From Acidobacteriaceae bacterium (GTDB lineage Bacteria > Acidobacteriota > Terriglobia > Terriglobales > Acidobacteriaceae): DNA of 58,319 bases. A program made the position numbers and the translations under genes. Positions 16,732 to 24,699 of the stretch are shown piece by piece. Positions within the stretch are counted from its first letter, which is position 1. Each line of letters opens with the position of its first letter. The DNA lies in assembly GCA_003156805.1 (NCBI GenBank), contig PMHV01000028.1:1057-59375 (forward strand), given 5' to 3'. The notes beneath the pieces were generated by a model. It did no database searches. It saw nothing but the letters and a program-made list of their open reading frames with translations, and was not told the DNA's origin.

Positions 16732-16852
16732 TGCGCACACAGCCGCCCCTTTTCAAACTGAGCCACCACCGGAAGCTCACATCGGTTGCATTTTTTGGTT
16801 GTCCATGGGCAGACTTTCTCTTAACCTGAATGGTGAGCAGGAGACAGCCACC

Positions 16853-17125
16853 ATGACCATCAACCTCACGCCGGAACAAGAGAGTCGGCTGCAAGCCCTC
16901 CTGAGTCGTGGCGCGTACGAATCCGTTGACCAGGTGGTCGAGGCGGCCCTGGCCGCCGTGGAACAGCGTACTCTTCCAGGTTTTGCCGGCACACCAGATG
17001 AACTCGACACGCTGCTCTCCGAAGGTCTGGCATCCGGGGAATTGGCGGAGTCCGAATTTTGGAGTTCCATCACCCAACGGACCAACGCCTTGCTGACCGA
17101 GTATAAATCCGGCCGACGTTCGTGA
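16853..17125 (+). CDS. ParD/CopG-like antitoxin
   Basis: A 90-residue protein with an N-terminal ribbon-helix-helix (MTINLTPEQESRLQALLSRG, then YESVDQVVEAALAAVEQR) and a C-terminal acidic segment (DELDTLLSEGLASGELAESEF), the usual layout of ParD antitoxins. The start at 16853 follows GGAG at 16840. Its TGA overlaps the GTG start of the toxin gene by 4 bases (17122-17125, GTGA). It would bind the toxin and repress the operon. The pair lies between two copies of a TIR-family gene fragment. Confidence 0.88.
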   Translation: MTINLTPEQESRLQALLSRGAYESVDQVVEAALAAVEQRTLPGFAGTPDELDTLLSEGLASGELAESEFWSSITQRTNALLTEYKSGRRS

Positions 17126-17448
17126 AGGTTTTCTATCGGCAAGCCGCGAGCGACGACGTCGTCCGCCAGTTTCGCCATTACCTCATTGAGCAGAATGTTC
17201 CCGAGATTGCCTTGCGTTTCCGCGACGCCGTCCGGCACACTGTCGATTCGTTGCGGGAACATCCGCTGGTGGGAGCGCGCTATCGTTCGAGGAAGCCGGA
17301 ACTTCAAAACCTGCGATCATGGCCTGTAGCAGGCTTCGAAGCCGTCCGAATTTATTATCTGGCGGAGAGCGATGCCATGCACGTGATTCGTGTCCTGCAT
17401 GGCAAGCGTGATGTGAAGCGTATCCTGGAACGGGGAAGCTCAATTTAG
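17122..17448 (+). CDS. ParE/RelE-like toxin
   Basis: A 108-residue RelE/ParE-superfamily protein starting at a GTG that overlaps the antitoxin stop. Family features: an N-terminal strand (KVFYRQAASDDVV), two helices (IEQNVPEIALRFRDAVRHTV, then SLREHPLVGAR), then a beta-sheet with FEAVRIYYLAE and HVIRVLHGKRDVKRIL. ParE members poison gyrase and RelE members cut mRNA; the sequence alone does not say which. The first base after its stop begins a 139-bp segment repeated from 16482, a striking junction. Confidence 0.88.
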   Translation: MKVFYRQAASDDVVRQFRHYLIEQNVPEIALRFRDAVRHTVDSLREHPLVGARYRSRKPELQNLRSWPVAGFEAVRIYYLAESDAMHVIRVLHGKRDVKRILERGSSI

Positions 17449-17587
17449 CACCGGAAAAGATTCCGCCCGCGAGATTCGCGAGTACTTCATCCCCGACTTC
17501 AGCAACTGGAAAAACCACGACTCCTATCAGGAAGCCTTCCAGCGCCTGCTCAGCGACCTGAAAGCTTCAGACTCAAAGCCGGGTTAA
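17449..17587 (+). pseudogene. C-terminal remnant of a TIR-domain-type protein, copy 2
   Basis: Starts exactly after the toxin stop codon and repeats 16482-16620 with roughly 90 percent identity by eye. It encodes GKDSAREIREYFIPDFSNWK followed by NHDSYQEAFQRLLSDLKASD and then TAA. It lacks everything upstream, so it is a fragment. The differences from copy 1 are mostly synonymous (for example TAT/TAC, ATT/ATC), so both copies evolved under protein-level selection before breaking, or came from two related genes. Confidence 0.7.
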
Positions 17588-18000
17588 AGAACGAAGTAAA
17601 GAATTTCCACAAACCCGATGTGACATCTAACCTTGTCCACAGCCCATCCCTTGCGCGATCATGGTCGAGGCCGTGACGGTTGGCCGAAGCCAATTCGCCG
17701 CGCCCTGAAGCCCTTTGCTTTCTAGAGTTTAGTATCTAAGTTCTTTGAAAAAGGTATTTTGCGGGGAATTTCCCGCCAACATGAAGATTCCAAAGATTTT
17801 GTAAAAGGGGGGAGGGGAATATTCTCGATTTTTCAGCGGAACAGGAAGCGATCCAACGAGAGTCCCGAAGACAACGCCATGAGCCCCGAACTTTATTTTC
17901 CGGTCGGAATCCACAGCGCGGAGTGGTCAGTGGCCGTTGATCCGCGGTCAATAAAATTCAGGACTGGCCACTGGTCACTGGCCACTAACCACTTTCCTAC
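17588..18000. repeat. Intergenic region with degenerate repeat family copy and inverted repeats
   Basis: No gene is supported; a frame at 17759-18004 has no ribosome binding site and no protein-like pattern. Bases about 17595-17825 resemble 28385-28625. Both contain a TGTGACATCTRACCTTG block and, about 100 bp later, CTAAGTYCTTTG followed by GGTATTTTGCG and a G-rich tract (17812-17823 here). Near 17930-17995, AGTGGTCAGTGGCC is followed by GGCCACTGGTCACTGGCCACT, an imperfect inverted repeat just before the next gene. Confidence 0.55.
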
Positions 18001-18336
18001 ATGAAAACCGTCAACCTGAAGTCCGACATGCCCCAGGTCCACGAGGCCTTGCAGCGCCTCGACCGCGAACTCGCCCTCGCGCGCCAGGAGAAAGCAAGTC
18101 TGCTGAAGCTAATTCACGGTTACGGTTCGACCGGCGCGGGCGGCGATATTCGCCTCGCCGTGCAAAAGCGTTTGTTGGAGATGACTGAGCACGCTCAGAT
18201 TCGTGGCTGCATCTTCGGCGAGAATTGGTCAAAATCCGACGAGCCTTCTTGGAAGCTTCTGCAGTCCCTTCCCGACCTCAAGAGTGACGTCGACCTCGGC
18301 CGCCGCAATCGAGGCATCACGATTGTTCTACTTTAG
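18001..18336 (+). CDS. Small Smr-domain-like protein
   Basis: A 111-residue protein beginning MKTVNLKSDMPQVHEALQRL. It carries the sequence LLKLIHGYGSTGAGGDIRLA (residues about 34-54), close to the Smr/MutS2 C-terminal signature (hHGxGxGxLR). Smr domains bind or nick nucleic acids. The leading T-V-N-L followed by a helix with regularly spaced L and E matches the Smr beta-alpha start. The usual LDLHG element at the N-terminus is replaced by NLKSD, so it is a divergent member. It stands alone, with an AsmA-like gene 136 bp downstream. Confidence 0.6.
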   Translation: MKTVNLKSDMPQVHEALQRLDRELALARQEKASLLKLIHGYGSTGAGGDIRLAVQKRLLEMTEHAQIRGCIFGENWSKSDEPSWKLLQSLPDLKSDVDLGRRNRGITIVLL

Positions 18337-18471
18337 GATCGCTTGTCCTGACGCTCGAAAAGGCGCGAAGGAACAGAAGAAGCGCCAAAGAAAGTCAAGA
18401 CTCGAACCGCCATAACACAGAGTCTGTATCCGGCAATTTTCTGCTGGAAACACCGCATTGACTTCGTCTGC

Positions 18472-20181
18472 ATGCTGATCTATACGACAAGAGTGGCTAC
18501 GTCTTCTGCCCCAGTTCCGCCGAACGATGCCGAAGCCCCGATCATCCCGATGACCCGCGGCTCCCACCGTTGGCGCTGGATCCTCGGCATTCTGGTTGTT
18601 CTTCTGGCCATTGCCGCCGTATGCATTCGCATCGTGATCGCACGCGCAGAACCGATTCTTCGCGCCCGCGTCATTGAAACGCTTGCAGCGCGTTTCAAGA
18701 GCCGGGTTGAACTGGCTGGCCTGCACGTCTCCGTCGCCAATGGCCTGCAAGTATCCGGCGAAGGCCTGCAGATCTACGGCTTAACCGACCCCAATCCTTA
18801 CCAACCGGGAGTGCAGCCGTTGCTGGAGATCCAGGAATTCCGCTTCCAAACTGCGCTGCGAAATCTGTTCCGCGTGCCCATGCGCGTGGAAACGGTCTAT
18901 GTGAGAGGCATGACCATGAATGTTCCTCCGAAACAAGACCGGCAGCAGATGACCGACATGCGGAAGCGCTCGGGCCTGCTCTCAGAGAAGTTGAGCATCG
19001 TCGTGGATCACTTCGTCTGCCAGGATACGAAACTGATCGTCAACACCACCAAACCAGGCAAGGCTCCCCTGGAATTCGACATCGGCGATCTGAAAATGAA
19101 AGACATCGGCCCCGGCCAGCCCCTGCATTTCGACGCCACGCTGGTCAATCCCAAGCCGCTGGGCAACATTCAGTCGACCGGCAGCTTCGGCCCTCTGCGC
19201 GAAGAGAGTCCGCGCGAGACCCCGGTCAGTGGAGATTATTCCTTCACTCATGCCGATCTGAATACGCTGAAAGGCATCGGCGGAATGCTTTCGTCAACCG
19301 GCCAGTACATGGGCCTGCTGGATAAAATCGAAGTCAACGGACAAACCGAAACTCCCGACTTCCGCCTCGCCGTAAGCGGACACCCGGTGCCGCTGCACAC
19401 CAGGTTCCACGCCATCGTCGATGGCACCGACGGCGACACGTATCTCGACCCCGTGCAAGCGCATCTCCTGAGTTCTTCTTTCACCGCGCGAGGAAAAGTG
19501 ATTCGCGTGGACAATCCTCACGGGCACGATATTGAACTTGACGTCGTCCTCGACCGCGCGCACATTGAAGATCTTCTTCAACTGGCCGTGAAAACCGATC
19601 CGCCCGTCATAAAAGGCGCCGTGGAGATGCAAACCAGGCTCAGTCTTCCGCCGGGGTCGGCCGATGTGGCCGATCGGCTGAAACTGAGTGGCAGTTTTCA
19701 CATCCCCGCCGCGCTGTTCAGCAGCGAAAAAATCCAGCAGCGCATCGATTCGCTCAGCCTGCGCAGCCAGGGCAAGCCCAAACTCGCGCAAGAACACGCG
19801 GAAAACAACGTCACCTCCGATCTCCGCGGCACTTTCCAGCTCAACGACGGTGTGCTCGCCTTCTCGCTACTGCATTTTCTGATTCCCGGGACGCACGCCG
19901 ACATGACCGGCCAATACAGCCTCGACGGCAACACCTTCGATTTTCACGGCAGGTTGAAACTGGAGGCCAAGCTCTCGCAAATGATGACCGGCTGGAAGTC
20001 GATCCTGCTAAAGCCGGTCGACCCGTTCTTTCGCAAGGACGGCGCCGGCACCGAAATTCCCTTCAGGATCAGCGGCACCCGCTCCGAACCGCGCATCGGA
20101 CTGGATTTCGGACGCAAGCAGGACGACGTGCCCTCAGACGACGCCCCCTCGAACGAGAGGTCACAAAAGCCGCAGCATTGA
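18472..20181 (+). CDS. AsmA-like envelope protein
   Basis: A 569-residue protein with one N-terminal transmembrane helix (about 35-55, WILGILVVLLAIAAVCIRIV) and a long periplasmic part rich in beta-strands. Strings such as VELAGLHVSVANGLQVSGEG and repeated LKLSGSF / GTFQLNDGVLAFS are typical of the AsmA/TamB/DUF748 group, thought to form lipid-transfer or outer-membrane biogenesis bridges. The C-terminus (IPFRISGTRSEPRIGLDF) is a frequent AsmA ending. The first ATG is used; an internal ATG at 18550 (MTRGSHRWRW) just before the helix is equally plausible, and neither has a clear ribosome binding site. Confidence 0.75.
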   Translation: MLIYTTRVATSSAPVPPNDAEAPIIPMTRGSHRWRWILGILVVLLAIAAVCIRIVIARAEPILRARVIETLAARFKSRVELAGLHVSVANGLQVSGEGLQIYGLTDPNPYQPGVQPLLEIQEFRFQTALRNLFRVPMRVETVYVRGMTMNVPPKQDRQQMTDMRKRSGLLSEKLSIVVDHFVCQDTKLIVNTTKPGKAPLEFDIGDLKMKDIGPGQPLHFDATLVNPKPLGNIQSTGSFGPLREESPRETPVSGDYSFTHADLNTLKGIGGMLSSTGQYMGLLDKIEVNGQTETPDFRLAVSGHPVPLHTRFHAIVDGTDGDTYLDPVQAHLLSSSFTARGKVIRVDNPHGHDIELDVVLDRAHIEDLLQLAVKTDPPVIKGAVEMQTRLSLPPGSADVADRLKLSGSFHIPAALFSSEKIQQRIDSLSLRSQGKPKLAQEHAENNVTSDLRGTFQLNDGVLAFSLLHFLIPGTHADMTGQYSLDGNTFDFHGRLKLEAKLSQMMTGWKSILLKPVDPFFRKDGAGTEIPFRISGTRSEPRIGLDFGRKQDDVPSDDAPSNERSQKPQH

Positions 20182-20300
20182 ATAGATTCAGTTTTGTCTG
20201 ACGACGGCGCTGGTTGGGCTATGAGCGCTCCGAGATGTCATACTCCGGGCGAGACCGTTCGAGATCTTCGCGCAGCAGAATTTATCTGCCAGCCTGCGCC

Positions 20301-21299
20301 TCACGATTCCTGCGGATTCCCCACCGGCGGCGAAATAATCGACGAGGCCGCCGGCTCGGTGGAAACAACCGGCACCACCACTGCGGGGACCGGCTCCGGC
20401 ACAACCGGCTGTACGACGATCACCGGGGCAACCATCGCCCGCCGGTAATACGCCACGGCGATGCCGCGCTGCCAGAAACGCGGGATCAGCAGCAGCAGCA
20501 GGGTCAACTGCCCGACCAGGAACGCTCCCAGCACGCTCTCCGGTGAAACAAATTTCATCCACGCCCAAACTCCAACAGCCAGCACAATCGCGGCCACAAT
20601 CGTGGTCACGAGATAACTTCCCAACAGCCGTCCCAAACTCCGCCACGTTTGCCGGAAGCCCGCGCCAATCGACTTTCGCACCGCCCGCTGGTCGCTCAAT
20701 ACAACGTCCGCTTCCGCCAGATCGAACCAGATACGAACGACGCTCATCACCAGGAAGATGACAGCCAAACTCGCCATCGAAACCGAGAACGGCAGCAATT
20801 CATTCGTGCTTTCGGTGGCTGCCTTGATCAGCGCGGCGCGAAGCCCAAACAACGCTCCCGCCACGATTCCCATGACGATCCCAGCCACAATCAGCAGCCG
20901 GATAAACCGCCACAAGTTGCGTCCGCAGGCGCGAAAGAATTCGTCTCGCGGCAACCGGTAGATCGATGCATATCCCTGATAAACGCCCGGCAAAAACAGC
21001 GCAGTCGCAAACAGGAACAGCAAAGCAAAACAAACCGCCGGCGTGCGGGAAGCCGTGGTCGGCCCAAATTCCGGCTTCGCAATCATCTCCAGGTACACGC
21101 TCAGGTCAAAACCATGCACCAGCCGGTCGGCGTACAAACTGTGATCGAGCATTGTGCCAGCTTGGTTGAAGAACCCCAGCGTTCCACCCAAAGCCAGCGC
21201 CAGGTTGAGCAGCCAAAACCAAACCACGTAGCGCTTGTTGCGCCCCACCATGCCCAGGCCGCTGCCCAGTAAACCTTTATTGTCTGTCATCGTTTTCAT
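20301..21299 (-). CDS. Polytopic membrane protein of unknown function
   Basis: A 332-residue protein with about six membrane helices (near residues 25-45, 88-108, 135-158, 170-190, 230-250 and 255-275). The C-terminal tail is Pro/Val-rich. The first loop holds conserved-looking aromatic and acidic residues, but I recognise no catalytic motif. It resembles uncharacterised acidobacterial proteins with a DUF-type glycerophosphoryl-like membrane region; this is a weak impression. The gene follows a second M1 peptidase gene on the same strand, with about 70 bp between, so the two could be cotranscribed. Confidence 0.7.
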   Translation of the reverse strand: MKTMTDNKGLLGSGLGMVGRNKRYVVWFWLLNLALALGGTLGFFNQAGTMLDHSLYADRLVHGFDLSVYLEMIAKPEFGPTTASRTPAVCFALLFLFATALFLPGVYQGYASIYRLPRDEFFRACGRNLWRFIRLLIVAGIVMGIVAGALFGLRAALIKAATESTNELLPFSVSMASLAVIFLVMSVVRIWFDLAEADVVLSDQRAVRKSIGAGFRQTWRSLGRLLGSYLVTTIVAAIVLAVGVWAWMKFVSPESVLGAFLVGQLTLLLLLIPRFWQRGIAVAYYRRAMVAPVIVVQPVVPEPVPAVVVPVVSTEPAASSIISPPVGNPQES

Positions 21300-21369
21300 C
21301 CTAAAGATGCGTCTCGCTTACGTATCCTGCCCGCAGTCGCCGCTGAAGCCCGAAAGCCGAAGCCTGCTC

Positions 21370-23442
21370 CTAAACCGCCCACCACGCCAGATACTGACCG
21401 AGCCACTGCGTGGCAAACAGCCAGTAGTTGGCCACTTTGCGCGCCGGCTTCCCATTCTCTTCAACCACGTAACTATTGTTAAAGTCATTGCGGTCGATTT
21501 GCACCGTGTGATCTGGATCGATCTCGGCTGACACCACCTTCGCCTTCTTCTCATACCCAAATTTTGTCCAGCGGCTCACCCCGTCCCAGTGCTCGCGAAC
21601 TTTTTCGCCATTGTCGAACTTGATCTCGACCTCTACCGGCATCACGAAGTCTTCTTTGCGGTGCAGCCACACGTACGACCGGTACACCGTGTCTTTGTCA
21701 TCCTTCTTGCCCGCGCTCTTTTTCTTTTCTTCGTACCAGTTCGCCGGGAACGAATCGACTTTCAGCACTTCATAATCCATCACCGGCGACCCATAAATCG
21801 CCTGATTGAAGTACCAGCGCAAGTCTTTGCCTGAAACTTCTTCAATCGTTTTCAGGAAATCTTCTTTGGTCGGATGCGTGAAACGGTACTTCATGAAGTA
21901 AGTGTGCATCGCCCGCTGCATCGTATCTTCGCCCACGATGCCTTCCAGCGTCAGCAGCACGCTCGCCGTCTTGCCATACGTGATTCCGCCGTAAGAGCCG
22001 TAATTGTAATAGTCATATGCCTTCTGCGCGATCGGATCGCGGTCGGCCGCGCTCGCATAACCCAGCCGCTGCTCTTCCCGCTCGCCCACGGTAGCGCCAG
22101 CCAGATTCAGAATGGAGGTGTCCTTGCCCAGAATCGAATCCAGCACCTTCACTTCCGTATAACTGTTAATGCCCTCGTCCATCCACGCATCTTCAAATTC
22201 ATTGGTGGCCACCATGCCGTACCAATACTGGTGGCCGAACTCATGCTCCACGACGACCTCCGGCAGCTTCAAACCCTCCGGCATGAACCAGCTGGTCTCG
22301 CCCGTAATGAAGGTGGGATATTCCATGCCGCCAGACGCCGAGTCCGGCTCGGGATCGACCAGCGTCAGCGTCTTGTACGGATACGGCCCATACCAACGCT
22401 CAAAATGATCCAGCGATTCCTTCAGAATTTTTTCGTGCCGCTCCACCTGGCTCCAATGCGCAGGCTGCATCAGGATGCGCAGGCTCACCGGCCCCATCTG
22501 CCCCTGAAACACGCCGTCGTCTTTTACCCTGTAGCGCGGGCTGGCCGTCCAGGCAAAATCGTGAATGTCATCGCCGTGATAAGTGAACGTCTTGGTTTTG
22601 TCAGGATTGCTCACTTCCCCGATCTTCACCCCGCTCGCCCCAACCACTTCATTCTGCGGCACCGTCAACTTCACGTCATACACGCCGAAATCGGCAAAGA
22701 ACTCGGTCATGGCATGGTACTGATGGCAATTCCACGCTCCGTGCCACCACACGCCAACCTTGGGGAACCATTGACCGCCCAGCACGAAATCGCGCTTCCA
22801 TCCCGAGCGCGCCTGGGTCTCGGGAAACTTGGTCTGAAACCCAATCTTGAACTGCACATACTCGCCCGGAGCAATCGGCTTGGGTACGCGCACGTCCACC
22901 ACGGTCTTGTCGTCTTTATTGCCGTCATCGGGCTGGATATACTGCACCCGTGAAGTCAGATCGCCCTGCCCCACGACTTCCAGGCTCTTGATCTCTTCCG
23001 AACCGTACTCTTTGTCCTCCCACTTTTCGTACATGGTGTCGCGATTGCCGTCGCGCTTGGCCTCGCGCACCCAGGTAGCGTTCGGCTGAAACGCATTCTG
23101 ATAAAGATGAAACGGAAAATGGTCGAGCGCCTGCCCGGTCAAGTTGTGATACGTGAGCACTTCAGTCGCATCGACAGTGTGTTTGGCCGCGTCATATTTC
23201 GCGTCAATCTCGTAGTGCACCACCCGCTGCGACATCGGCGCCGGCGAATTGATGGCCAGCGTGGTGTCGGGGATCGCCAGCGCTCCGGAACTGTTCGAGG
23301 CCGGGGCAGCGCCAACTGCCGCGGCAGCAACCGCGGCTTCCTGCGGCGAAGCCGCACTCGCTGCGCGGTTGCTTACGAACACGGAGACTCCAACCACGCC
23401 TGCAACTAGCCCACCAGCAATCGCCCACCGGATTTTCATCAA
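21370..23442 (-). CDS. Secreted M1-family metallopeptidase
   Basis: A 690-residue zinc peptidase. Residues 1-30 form a signal peptide with an Ala-rich region after it. The M1 N-terminal beta domain follows (VVHYEIDAKYDAAKHTVDAT). The substrate motif reads GGMEYP (371-376) in place of GAMEN. The zinc site HEFGH is at 400-404, with the third ligand Glu423 in WMDEGINSY, 18 residues later. This is the bacterial M1 subfamily related to leukotriene A4 hydrolase-like and cold-active aminopeptidases. It differs clearly from the ERAP-like enzyme at 2737-5361. It probably digests peptides in the periplasm or outside the cell. Confidence 0.92.
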   Translation of the reverse strand: MMKIRWAIAGGLVAGVVGVSVFVSNRAASAASPQEAAVAAAAVGAAPASNSSGALAIPDTTLAINSPAPMSQRVVHYEIDAKYDAAKHTVDATEVLTYHNLTGQALDHFPFHLYQNAFQPNATWVREAKRDGNRDTMYEKWEDKEYGSEEIKSLEVVGQGDLTSRVQYIQPDDGNKDDKTVVDVRVPKPIAPGEYVQFKIGFQTKFPETQARSGWKRDFVLGGQWFPKVGVWWHGAWNCHQYHAMTEFFADFGVYDVKLTVPQNEVVGASGVKIGEVSNPDKTKTFTYHGDDIHDFAWTASPRYRVKDDGVFQGQMGPVSLRILMQPAHWSQVERHEKILKESLDHFERWYGPYPYKTLTLVDPEPDSASGGMEYPTFITGETSWFMPEGLKLPEVVVEHEFGHQYWYGMVATNEFEDAWMDEGINSYTEVKVLDSILGKDTSILNLAGATVGEREEQRLGYASAADRDPIAQKAYDYYNYGSYGGITYGKTASVLLTLEGIVGEDTMQRAMHTYFMKYRFTHPTKEDFLKTIEEVSGKDLRWYFNQAIYGSPVMDYEVLKVDSFPANWYEEKKKSAGKKDDKDTVYRSYVWLHRKEDFVMPVEVEIKFDNGEKVREHWDGVSRWTKFGYEKKAKVVSAEIDPDHTVQIDRNDFNNSYVVEENGKPARKVANYWLFATQWLGQYLAWWAV

Positions 23443-23752
23443 GGAACACCTCTATTTTCGCTGTGGCATCGAATCATACTCCAGGCAGTCCACTCCCGTC
23501 ATGCCAGCAATGGCAGATACGCCGAGGAAGCACGCGGCCCCGTCGCCATTGTTCCAACCTCCACCCCGTCACGTGGTGCATCCGATTCGATCACGCTTCC
23601 GGATGTCGGGGTGACGATTCTACAAGCCATTGACCCCTTGCCGCCGGCAAGCGCACAATCTCTCCCCAAGTCGGCTTTTGTTGGCCCTCTTTCGGCGAGT
23701 AACTTCACTGAGGAGCAACTGCCCTGGCACTACATCCACGAAAGGATCCATC
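23443..23752. other. Divergent promoter region without a gene
   Basis: Lies between the minus-strand M1 peptidase and the plus-strand flavin-oxidase-like gene, so it should hold both promoters. I see an AAGGA-type ribosome binding site at 23741-23746 for the right-hand gene. No convincing -10/-35 pair, repeat or small gene is visible. Confidence 0.4.
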
Positions 23753-24223
23753 ATGAAATCAGTTCATCAAGGAGACCTCGAACTTCTCCAGCATCCCGCT
23801 GCGCAGGAACTGCTGTACTCGAAGATCCCCGCCCGCCTTGCCTATGTCTGGACCGACGGCACACCCAGGGTGATTCCCATCTGGTTTCACTGGAATGGAC
23901 GCGAGTTCGTCATGGCGACTCCGCCCAAGGCGCCGAAGCTGAAGGCTCTGGCAAAAAATCCCAAGGTGGCTTTCACCATCGATGACAATACCTTCCCCCA
24001 CAAGGTTCTCCTGGTCCGCGGCACCGCACGCATGGAACCCGTCGACGGAATCGTGCCCGAGTATGCCGCCGCCGCCGAGCGCTATTTTGATCACGAGCAG
24101 GCGCAGGCCTGGCTAAGTCAGCTTCGCACCATGATTTCCAGCCAGGTCCGCATCACGATCACTCCGGAATGGGCCGGTCTGCTGGACTTCCAGACTCGCT
24201 TCCCCAGCGCTCTGTCGTCTTGA
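23753..24223 (+). CDS. Pyridoxamine 5'-phosphate oxidase-family (split-barrel flavin) protein
   Basis: A 156-residue protein of the PNPOx-like split-barrel fold, which binds FMN or F420. Diagnostic segments are ARLAYVWTDGTPRVIPIWFH (strand-turn with the flavin phosphate contact), GREFVMATPPKAPKLKAL and NPKVAFTIDD. The ATG at 23753 is preferred because AAAGGA lies at 23741-23746; the frame continues upstream without support. Substrate unknown: the group includes heme-degrading, F420-dependent and nitroreductase-like members. The single gene has no functional neighbours. Confidence 0.85.
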   Translation: MKSVHQGDLELLQHPAAQELLYSKIPARLAYVWTDGTPRVIPIWFHWNGREFVMATPPKAPKLKALAKNPKVAFTIDDNTFPHKVLLVRGTARMEPVDGIVPEYAAAAERYFDHEQAQAWLSQLRTMISSQVRITITPEWAGLLDFQTRFPSALSS

Positions 24224-24399
24224 TTTTCGCTTCGCTCGCGTGCGCGTCTAGAACAGTCTGGCCGGAAACGTGCACACTCGTTGCCTGGCCGTTGCGATTG
24301 CAAGTTAGGGCGGGCGGAAACAGCGGCATGAGTGCGATAGAAATCATCCTACGGAACTTTATGCACTCCCGTCTCGTATTCTAGAGTGAGGCATCGGCC

Positions 24400-24579
24400 G
24401 TGAAAACTTTCCTGATCACTTTTCTGGTCTCAACGGCGGCATCGGTCTGTCTTTGGCAGTTCGGTTTAGGCAGCAGGATTTGGCCAGCTCACCCGTTCCT
24501 GGCTTCTCTCGCGGTCGCTGTCGCTTGTGGCATCGCGACTCAGTTGCTGTTTTCTCGCAATAGCGCCAGCCCAAAATAG
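24400..24579 (+). CDS. Small membrane protein
   Basis: A 59-codon frame with GTG start encodes KTFLITFLVSTAASVCLWQF ... HPFLASLAVAVACGIATQLLF, two hydrophobic helices joined by a short loop with SRIWPA. The ribosome binding site is weak (GTGAGG, 13 bp upstream). The strongly membrane-like pattern and clean ending argue for a real gene, but no homologous family is recognised. Confidence 0.5.
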   Translation: MKTFLITFLVSTAASVCLWQFGLGSRIWPAHPFLASLAVAVACGIATQLLFSRNSASPK

Positions 24580-24699
24580 CCGCACTACCCTCCCAAAAAT
24601 GTCCGCCTGCCAGCAGGATTATCGCTTATAATTCTCCCGTTTTCGAAGCGCTCGGAAATCCCCCCTTGCAGTCACCTTCCTCGAAGGAGGCCCGCCAAG

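Noticed and set aside
16348-16740. 130-codon minus frame opposite TIR fragment copy 1
   Set aside because: A shadow of the plus-strand TIR-type sequence, which is recognisable and duplicated at 17449-17587.
17759-18004. 81-codon plus frame before the Smr-like gene
   Set aside because: It overlaps a repeat-family copy and inverted repeats, has no ribosome binding site, and its product looks random.
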